From NCBI GenBank assembly GCA_958295665.1, contig OY282558.1, positions 327,209,106-327,273,105 of the forward strand: a stretch of 64,000 bases of DNA, in the 5' to 3' direction. This document shows, piece by piece, positions 56,244 to 64,000 of the stretch. Position 1 is the first letter of the stretch, and each line of letters starts with the position of its first letter. The DNA comes from Tipula vernalis (Eukaryota > Arthropoda > Insecta > Diptera > Tipulidae). Made by a program: the position numbers and the translations under genes. Under the pieces are notes generated by a model. It worked only from the letters and a program-made list of their open reading frames with translations. It did not search any database and was not told the origin of the DNA.

Positions 56244-58432
56244 AATTTTATTTTAGCTGTTTTTGAGCCAAACGTTACTGGTAACCATGCATATCCTAAA
56301 ATCGTGTTTAACGTCCCGTCAGCAGTTTTAATTTTAGAGGGCAGTTTGTTAAAATCTTTATTTATCGAGTTCAAAAAATCTAAAGCTCCCTTTCCTAACA
56401 CGCTCACAGTTGCGCCACTATCTAAAAGTCCCTTAATTGGTTTGCTATCTATAACTACGTCTACAAATGGTCGAGGGTCGTTGACTGCAAAACATTTTAT
56501 TACCGAGGATACACAGTTTTGAATTAACTTTCGCTTAGTACGAAAATATGAGATTGACCTATGGATTTTTTTTCGTTTAGATGGTGAAAATTTACAAAAA
56601 ATATTTGGAATTTGGCTGAGATTGCTGATCTTATTAGTATTATTAATTTTTATATTTGGTGTTTTACAACTGATAGGGTTTAGTTCTAATGTGAGGGATT
56701 TGAATTCTGATCTCTTGATCCTGTCTGTTGAGTCGAATTCCCTCCGGCGTGACCCCCTCGGCATGTTCACACTCGGCCGCAAGTTTTCCGTGGCACTTTT
56801 TAGCTGGCATCCAGGACAGTTTGGTTTTCTTACGTTAGCTGCGCCACATCCGAAGCAAAAAATATTAAGTAACTCCTCTGGGCAATCCTGATAGCGATGT
56901 CCTAAATCTTTACAATTCCAACAAATAAGCTGGATAGAATTTGGAGGAAGTTGCATCTTTTTAAATGCGTTAATGTCTTCTAGCTTCTCATTGCTTTGGT
57001 CATACGATGGTTGCTGGCTGAAAGTACCTCTGACGTTGTTGTTTGGCTTGAGATCCATTCTCTCCAGTTCGTGTGACAGTTCATTTACTATTCGCCGACG
57101 ATGGGTTGACACGTCTATGAATTTACGCGGATCGTATCCTGTTTGCTCCCACATCTGTTCGAAACGCTGGCAAAGAACTCTCAGGTCTTCAATTGTTTTG
57201 ATTGATCTTTGATACGGCAAGGTTACGTTTTGCAAAGCTGGTATCATATTCTTGCACAGCCGATACACTAGACGACTCTCAGACATGCGCTGTTGTAGTC
57301 TCCCATTTAATTTTTGGACCGCTAACGCAAAGTCGGGAAATGTCTCTCTATTTCCTTGATGACGTCGTAGAATCTGTTCCAGAATTTCATCCTCATAGTC
57401 GAATGAGCTAAAATATGATAGAATTGCTGATTTTAAAGAAGGCCATGATGCGTTTGGGTTGTTTTTCTTAAATAGCCAAAACCAGTCTTCTGCTTTTTTA
57501 GAAAGAAACAGGTGTAACACTCTTGGCAGATATTCATCTGGAAATCCATCATTGCTTGCCATTTGTTCTAGTCGATAAATGAAGTCGTGTATGTTGTGAG
57601 AATCACTACCGTCGAACGACAAATTCCAGTTTTGCCGCAGTTTATAATTGTTATGAAATTGGTACCCTAGTTGTTTGCTAGCGTTTATAGGTTGACTCAT
57701 TAAACTTTGCTGGTGCTGTCCGATATTGTTGTCTGAGAAATCAAAAGCGCGGTTGTCCTCTATCCTAGCACTACTTCGTCGTAAATTAACCTGGGAGAAA
57801 AATTCTGCCACCGACTCCTTTAAATCATTCGCTTCAGCAGATAAATCATCTGTATGATTTTTGAATGGACTCTGTGCTTTTACTGGTTTACTAGTAGGAA
57901 TAAATTGTGATGGCTCGACTAATTTCTTTTGTGAAATAGTTGTTTCTCTTCGATTTTCTGTATTTCTGCGGTTGCTTTCACTACTTCCATTTGCTAAAGC
58001 ACTACCCGCGGTTGAAGTACCGTAGTCGTTAAATAATTTAGCTTGCCAATTGAAAATTCTACGAAGGCTACTGGAAATATTCGCAATGTTTCCGATATTG
58101 CCAAAAGAATTACCTAACCTTTCTACCCGATCTTTATAGTGGGCTGATTTTGCCAACGCCTTAATTATAAATTCTAATCGTGGAGTGACACCTTGTTCTT
58201 GAGTTAACCGCGAGAGTTCTTCACAATTTGTATGACAAATTTCGAGTTCCTCCTCGGGATTTGACTTTATATGCGAACTAACCGGTTTTAGATTTTTTTC
58301 AGTTGTTTCTGCTGATAGCGAGCTTAACAACATTTTTGTTGCATCTTGAGCTCGAGCAGATAACCCTCTGACTAAATATTCTACCTCCACTTCTGCTTGT
58401 GAAAGGTTTTTTAAATATGTAGTAGGATCCAT
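56201..58432 (-). CDS. Gypsy gag with C-terminal retropepsin, intact frame
   Basis: From the ATG at 58432 (MDPTTYLKNLSQ) 743 codons are open. The middle holds the retrotransposon capsid region (WNLSFDGSDSHNIHDFIYRL, KKAEDWFWLFKK, FPDFALAVQKL). Near residue 510 is a canonical zinc knuckle CWNCKDLGHRYQDC (CX2CX4HX4C), followed by a second, CFGCG..PNCPGC, without the usual histidine. A basic segment follows, and the C-terminus carries the aspartic protease with LLDSGATVSVLG. A TGA ends the frame right after ITTLFGD, overlapping pol by 43 nt in the -1 frame. Gag forms the particle; the protease processes the polyprotein. Confidence 0.87.
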   Translation of the reverse strand: MDPTTYLKNLSQAEVEVEYLVRGLSARAQDATKMLLSSLSAETTEKNLKPVSSHIKSNPEEELEICHTNCEELSRLTQEQGVTPRLEFIIKALAKSAHYKDRVERLGNSFGNIGNIANISSSLRRIFNWQAKLFNDYGTSTAGSALANGSSESNRRNTENRRETTISQKKLVEPSQFIPTSKPVKAQSPFKNHTDDLSAEANDLKESVAEFFSQVNLRRSSARIEDNRAFDFSDNNIGQHQQSLMSQPINASKQLGYQFHNNYKLRQNWNLSFDGSDSHNIHDFIYRLEQMASNDGFPDEYLPRVLHLFLSKKAEDWFWLFKKNNPNASWPSLKSAILSYFSSFDYEDEILEQILRRHQGNRETFPDFALAVQKLNGRLQQRMSESRLVYRLCKNMIPALQNVTLPYQRSIKTIEDLRVLCQRFEQMWEQTGYDPRKFIDVSTHRRRIVNELSHELERMDLKPNNNVRGTFSQQPSYDQSNEKLEDINAFKKMQLPPNSIQLICWNCKDLGHRYQDCPEELLNIFCFGCGAANVRKPNCPGCQLKSATENLRPSVNMPRGSRRREFDSTDRIKRSEFKSLTLELNPISCKTPNIKINNTNKISNLSQIPNIFCKFSPSKRKKIHRSISYFRTKRKLIQNCVSSVIKCFAVNDPRPFVDVVIDSKPIKGLLDSGATVSVLGKGALDFLNSINKDFNKLPSKIKTADGTLNTILGYAWLPVTFGSKTAKIKFCIVPIGITTLFGD

Positions 58433-58442
58433 GTTTTTCCAA

Positions 58443-59283
58443 CTGATAGACAAAAATAACAGCGGTCAAAAAAAAAAAAAAAAAATTAAATTAACGATAA
58501 AATTAGGGCTCAATACCTTTAATACAAATATATAACGGTGGTCAATTCAACCTTTTTTTAACTAAATACTAGACCAAAATTCTATATATTTAAATATATA
58601 TTATATGTGACTCAATTCAAATCGGGCGAACTACTAAAACGAATTCAATAATAATTATTTGATAAATAGTAACTTAACTCTAGAGTATACCAAAGAGAAA
58701 ACTAACCAAGCAATAATTTTGAGTATTGAATAAACCATTCTGTTGAAAAACTGGAAATTGCCGCAGCAACCAGTTGGAATTATTTGAATGTTCATGTTGA
58801 CTAGATGATGGCTGAATATGGTTGGAAGAACGATTCGTGCTGAATCCTCAACTAAGCTATTTTTCACCTTTTCTTTTAGTGTAGAGTTTTCTCTCTTAAG
58901 TTCAACAACTTCATTGCTCAGCTGCGCGATTAGTTTCTCCATTTTTTGAAATTTATTTAACAGCTCCTCGCTGTTTATAATATTTGTTGATACACTCGGC
59001 ATTTGTTTTGATAATGAAGTTACTTTTTCAGTGGAGACTGCGTTGTTTGCAAATATTTTTTTATTGGTTATCTGATTGTAATGGAGCCCCTTCTGAATGA
59101 AACTTGTTCCTCGTTACTCTTTTGAGCGTTGATATCGCTTAGCTTATTTTTGGTATCATTAGAATTTTGTAGCAATGTTTGCTCCCCCCTAGAATCCATG
59201 GGACCGACCTCCGGAGAGAGTGGATTTTCCTGAACATCAGGTTTGCCACATAGAGTATTAATTTCCTTATTTGTTTTATCCAT
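58443..59283 (-). pseudogene. Gypsy leader reading frames, possible 5' exon of gag
   Basis: An ATG frame 59283-59068 (MDKTNKEINTLCGKPDVQEN...) continues after a frameshift near 59080 as ITNKKIFANNAVSTEKV and the coiled-coil-like LLNKFQKMEKLIAQLSNEVV (59002 onward). A donor-like TTG|GTTAGT at 707/706 (58707/58706) and a strong acceptor (17 T, then TTTTTGTCTATCAG ending at 58443) would splice this frame in register with gag. Alternatively the region is a decayed N-terminal gag extension, as a more Q/N/S-rich frame (QPSSSQHEHSNNSNW) overlaps the end. Coiled-coil character is inference from heptad-like L/I/V spacing. Confidence 0.45.
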
Positions 59284-62200
59284 TGCGTTTTGTTGTTTAT
59301 AGTGTTATTACACTGGCCTCTAGAAGTTCAGCCGTTGTGATACATTAAAAATGCAAAACAAACGTTGCCCAGGTGCTACCGCGTGGACGTAAACTAGAGA
59401 CAGTTGATGGTTTCTACATAGTTGCAACGTTGGAGTATAAACCAATATATAATTGGCTATAAACGGTCAACGCCTACCCTATTGAAACACACCCAGCACT
59501 CGTACAGAAAATGTCATGAGCCGAATTCATTTATTTTTTGTCAAGAGAAAATATGTAAGTGGAGACCAGCCTCTAATTCCTTTATCGCCCTTTATCTATT
59601 CGATAAAGTATCGAAAACAAAATTTTTGGTGTTGAAGTGGTGAAGAAATAGCACGATGAAATCGAACAAGTCGAAAGCATAATAAAATAAAAGTGATAAA
59701 ATAAGCGAAATAGCGTACAATTTTATTCTTGAAAAAAGAGATACAAAGCCTATCGAACATCAAAAATAGTGATGATAGAACATGTCACCCCTGAGTGACA
59801 ACGGTATCGGGGCCTTTTCATATTTTAATATTTTGTATGTTTTATAAATTGGTCATTTTTCTTAGTCTATTGCTGTTTTTATGAATATGATTTGGGGTAT
59901 TGAAGAACCATTAGAGTGAAATAGCGCTGATCGATGTGATGGTCTACTACAAAGAAGTGTTCAAGTCTGTTGGATGATATATCTGGATAATCTAGTCAGA
60001 AAGAACGTAGTCACTGATCAGTATAATAAGCTAGCACAAGCTATCCAGGTGCTAGCAGAGGAATTTATTGAAGAAGAGTAGGGCGTATTCTAATCCTTTA
60101 TTTCGTTTGGTAAACCTTTTAATTTAAGAATGGTGTTGTCGGTAATACGGACAAATTGATCATAATTCAAAATTTATATCAATAGGCAGTAGAAAACAAA
60201 AATATCGTCGAGAAGTTTGTGACTTAGCTGTTAAATTCGTAGACCAAACGAAATAAGCGCTCAATATTGTGTTGGATTAGGAAAACAATTTATACTATCT
60301 ATGTAAGACTTTCTTGGGCGTGAATTACGTGCCCATCAAGTGCAAGTGTCTGTATGACTTGGTGTATAACAGTTGGCGGCAGCTGTTCTAGTTGCCAAGA
60401 TTTGAACATAGTTTATCGCAGAGAAGTTCATCACAAAGTGTTTTTTATCACGAACAGCAAAAGCGCGCTGTTTTGTTGCGTTTTCTTTCTTTTTATTCTT
60501 TTTTTTTTTGTCAATTAATTCAAAAGCACTATATTTCAAAATGCTGAATGATCGAAGTACCTCGGTGATTGTTGGATTTCTTTAAGGACACTTATATTGG
60601 CAGGTTAGGTACTCCGGTACCTCGTCACTCATATGAAGGTTAATACTCCTATTATGGTTCTCACCTCATCGAGCGACTCACCTCAGTCGTGTGACTTATA
60701 TTTTCGTGTTATGGTTCTCGCTGTTATTTGGGTGAGCAATATGCGCTACGCCGTGCGTCATTTTACTTATTTTGGTGTTGCCAAGTTGGCATACTTAATT
60801 TTTGTCAATTGACGTTTACATTTTCTCTGGAGAAGTTAATGCAGGTCTTCTTACTGGTTTCTTCCATTTGAAATTTTCATCTGACCTTAAAATTTACTTG
60901 TAAATTCAATTTAAAAATAATTTGAGTTGAGCTTGGAAGCAATTGCTCTGGTGAAGAGGTCACCTTCCATGTAAAACTTTTCGTTTTTCTGTACCATTTC
61001 AAAATTAATATTCAAAATTGTTGTTCGTTAAAATATTAAACAAATTCTAAATTAAGTAAAAACAAAAATAGCCACAATTGGTCGATTATTCTTACTGTGC
61101 GGACCACTAAAGAATTGACTTAGGTGGATCTCGTAAATTAAATTTACTTAAATTTTCATTTTACTTACCGTACTTACCGTTCTGCTTAGATGCTCATATT
61201 TTTTGTTTTTTAGTATATTTTAAAAACGTTACACAAATTTTTAGCCTAGCTTTTAGATGAATTATTGTTTCACAATTTTAATTGCGGTCGCGAATATTTA
61301 TTTACGCACACGCATAATGACGATTACTTTTAGCTCCATCCATCAAATATTTCCATAGATTTTCACATTGAAACCAATGCTACCGGTGAAGTAAGTTAAA
61401 AAAGGAAATGTCTTTACTTAAATTTTTCAAATTTTTTATTTCATAAATAACCAAGGTTTTCAAGTATTTACTTGTTGGATAAGAAAATATTTGAAGATCA
61501 AGGTTAATACTACCAAAAATTTGTCTGCTAATTATGTTGAAAAAATGTAAGTAAAAGCATTTACTTTTTTTGTTCACTGCAAACATTTTGCGAAATGTGT
61601 AGCTTAGGGGATTATGTAATATTTTACTTAGTAAATATAACATTTGAATATAGAAAATGTCACAATTTAAGAAGATTTATTTCCGTGCATTTACTATATA
61701 TGATGATTAAAGACTCGCTCATTATTCGTTACTTTGTTTATGCGTACTTTGGGTAAGAAAGTAACATTTATAGATTACCGAGGCTATTTTATAGTTTTGT
61801 GTAATTAACATTGACAGCGATTTTGTTAAAAAATACTTTCGAACTTCTTTATTAGTTCGTCCACTAGCCACAAGCACTAATTAAAGGCTACTGCCACCCC
61901 AGTTAAAACTAAGATGATGTTAATATTTCCACTCAGATTAATGTTTTCTAAGTAAACACTGAATACGAATTTAAAGCTACTTAAAAGGCGATTAGCGAAT
62001 GGGTTCTCTCATGATTGTTTCTGATAATCTTGTACTCTTTCATGCGTGCCTTATTAAATAAATCCCTTCTAAACGAATTAATACATGAGATTCTTACTTA
62101 ACCTTCATTAGTATAAATGTAATTGGAATGAAATGAATGTAAGAAACCTGAATTAACGTTCTTTTAATTTTTTTAAGATTTAGCTCACTTTGTGAAAATA

Positions 62201-62515
62201 TCCGTATGGTAAAGAAGCCATCTATGAAACTCGTTTTCGTGTGATTAATTATAGGTAAAAATCGCGTTCTTCGAACAGATATTTGAGTTTTCGAAAGCTT
62301 ATTCGGGTGATTTATAAAATATTGTACAAAACTGGTTATATGTTGTGTAAGTTAAGGTGCTTAGCTGTATACTCTTAATTTATAATTAAAATGTTACGTT
62401 ATGTTAGGGATAGATTTTAGATAAAATAAAATTCCTTCACACCAAATTCGGTTCCTCAATAATTCGTATTCTTGTTTCTTACTTGCTTCATAAAGAAATT
62501 CTATTAAATAATAAA
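59284..62515. other. AT-rich stretch without a recognised gene
   Basis: I see no gene family. The left part (to about 59830) probably contains the untranslated leader and 5' LTR of the Gypsy element, but the LTR boundary cannot be fixed without its partner. A plus-strand open segment at about 59924-60081, ending DQYNKLAQAIQVLAEEFIEE, has a coding-like composition but no recognised relative. Confidence 0.4.
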
Positions 62516-62525
62516 CTCTATCAAT

Positions 62526-62598
62526 TATTATTATTATTAACCGGAGGGCCATGTGGGCGATAAGCCACCTCGCACCGCGACCTAAAAGATCTATTGTG
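62526..62598 (-). mobile_element. 73-bp 5'-truncated non-LTR insertion with (TAA)n tail
   Basis: Direct 10-bp repeats CTCTATCAAT (62516-62525 and 62599-62608) flank a segment that, on the minus strand, reads ...CGCGGTGCGAGGTGGCTTAT and continues CGCCCACATGGCCCTCCGGT, then (TAA)n. GC-rich 3' ends followed by (TAA)n are characteristic of I-clade and related insect LINEs. Only the extreme 3' end was copied. Confidence 0.8.
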
Positions 62599-62608
62599 CT
62601 CTATCAAT

Positions 62609-64000
62609 AAACGAATACTAATTAGAAAAGAAATATTTTAAGCAATTAGCAGAACATAAATTGACAGATATTATGTTAATTTTGAACTTGACAATTCTTT
62701 ACGCAGAAATATTAGCAACCGGAATTTGTGTTTGTGAATCCCACACTAAATATTAGTATTGTTTGTAAGTTAATTAATTACATTATTGAGTATTATTGTG
62801 ACATTGCCAATACATCGTTATTTCGATTAAAATTTTTGCATACGTAATTTCCTTCTTTGTCAGATTTATTTTTCCGGGTTCTATACATTTCCGCAACAAA
62901 ACAGTTGAATTGAATTTCGTGCTATTCTGTAACGGCAGTCATGATGGCAGCTGCTTCTATTTAAGTTGGGAGTTGTTAAGTTTGTGTACTGATTGATAAT
63001 GAAGAAAGAAAGAAAGAAAATTGAAGCCCTATGTCCCCATTTTCTATAAAGCTTTAATTTGACTAAAACTTCAAATTGAATACAAGCAAAGTAATTTCGG
63101 CAGTCTTTTAAACTTGCCAGTTAAGAGATAGTATAGAACTCGCTTTTACGAGATGCGTTACAGCGAGTTGTCCGTCGTGTAAAATTGTTATTTTCTTGAA
63201 ATCAATGTTCCGAAAGGTTTTATCCAGCAATAAATTTTAAATTCAACGTGTAAATATAAAAAAGTTATTTGAAGACAACTTTTATAGAAGGAAACCATGT
63301 TATACCATATCATAAAATCCTGGCTCAGCTTAACTGCCTCTAACTTCGGAACTTCTTTTTTTAAATTATTTTCCAGTTTTATTTTTGTAATCATGAGGTT
63401 CTAGACAGATTTTTAAAGCATCCACAGCAAATAGCAAAATGAAAAGCAAAAATGCGTTAAAATTGTTTGCTGAAATTCCAAGTGTTTCCTTATATATAGA
63501 AAAAATTAAAGTTTCATTTTGTAAAGTCCCGCTTCACAAAAAACAGCGAACCCCCAGTTAAATAGTAATCTTATAATAATAAATAATAATTTCTCCACTC
63601 TTTGTTTTAAGAAATTGTAGTTTGTTTAAATCCCTTTAAATTCGTTGCAAGGGCGAGTCGAAACTGGTCAGTGAAATATTTAATTTTCTAGGTACGTTGC
63701 TCGCATAGATGTACAAAGCCAGTACCAAACACACGGTGTTTAGTGGTTTGGGCAAATGTTCGCTAATCGATAAACTCAGGTACACATTAAAGTAACACTA
63801 ACGGATATTTGGTAAGCAGCGCTCCCATCCACATATTCCTGTACAAATGCAGTGCGTCGCACCAGCATTTCTGACAACCATATTTTAACTGTAACAGTTT
63901 TTTTTTTTTTGACATAATTAAGCATACGAACATTGGCAATTGGTGCAGTGACAAATGTGTGGAAATGCATTTCCCTTAAACAACAAGTTGCTCGGTGAAT
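62609..64000. other. AT-rich stretch without a recognised gene
   Basis: Only a (GAAA)n microsatellite at 63001-63020 was noted. Short frames here have no recognised similarity. Confidence 0.5.
63001..63020. repeat. (GAAA)n microsatellite
   Basis: Five gaaa units with one imperfect first unit. Confidence 0.9.

Larger units (their letters stand above)
53435..59283 (-). mobile_element. Ty3/Gypsy LTR retrotransposon, coding region, LTRs not located
   Basis: Minus-strand order gag - protease - reverse transcriptase - RNase H - integrase is the Ty3/Gypsy order. Frames are long and motifs well preserved, so it is much younger than the copy at 10.5-11.9 kb. No envelope frame was found after integrase. 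A leader with two short gag-like or upstream frames lies at 58655-59283. Paired LTRs, primer-binding site and polypurine tract were not identified. Defects: one frameshift and one stop in pol, and frameshifts in the leader. Confidence 0.85.

Noticed and set aside
53380..59440. Shared words such as ggcaacgtt and gcacctgg near 53.39 and 59.36-59.43 kb, considered as LTR traces
   Set aside because: Matches are short, in inconsistent order and spacing, and do not extend into a repeat; a proper self-alignment is needed to place the LTRs.

Overview
This window is AT-rich animal nuclear DNA, most likely from an insect. Spliceosomal introns with clear GT..AG sites, Tc1/mariner, hAT, piggyBac-like, Ty3/Gypsy and non-LTR elements, and 'acatacatatgt' microsatellites together suggest a higher fly (Diptera). 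The order is inference; the insect origin is well supported by element families typical of insect genomes. No bacterial genes, CRISPR arrays or tRNAs were seen.

Only one conventional host gene was recognised: a CGRRF1-like (cell growth regulator with RING finger domain 1) E3 ligase gene on the + strand. Four internal exons lie at 12731-12911, 13264-13411, 36276-36383 and 36455-36716. The first and last coding exons were not found. The intron between exons two and three is about 22.9 kb, and the intron after 36716 is probably longer than 27 kb. Most of the window is therefore intronic repeat sequence.

Layout. 1-1.54 kb: Tc1-like element whose transposase carries a small intron and a homopolymer frameshift. 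4.4-4.8 kb: small foldback repeat. 5.14-8.84 kb: a TA-flanked inverted-terminal-repeat element that has collected a hAT remnant, a tyrosine-recombinase fragment and a MITE. 8.9-9.3 kb: mariner-like remnant. 9.95-10.14 kb: MITE. 10.5-11.9 kb: decayed Ty3/Gypsy copy. 12.7-36.7 kb: the CGRRF1-like gene, its giant intron holding an 18S rRNA pseudogene (15.5 kb), a piggyBac-like MITE (23.1 kb), a mariner-like pseudogene (27 kb), an insect multicopy gene of unknown function split by a Tc1-type element (29.0-31.3 kb), further MITEs and degenerate minisatellites.

38.07-49.63 kb: the most striking feature, an 11.56-kb palindromic element flanked by a perfect 9-bp direct repeat. Its arms end in about 0.4 kb of unique inverted repeat. 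Inside are about 51 forward and about 11 inverted copies of a 172-bp satellite, and nine copies of a three-monomer (516-bp) higher-order repeat sit within the forward arm. The shape and 9-bp duplication match Foldback (FB) elements. 53.4-59.3 kb: a minus-strand Ty3/Gypsy retrotransposon with gag-protease, reverse transcriptase, RNase H and integrase, broken by a frameshift and a stop. 62.5 kb: a 73-bp, severely 5'-truncated non-LTR insertion with a 10-bp target duplication. The remainder is AT-rich intergenic or intronic sequence with nothing recognised.
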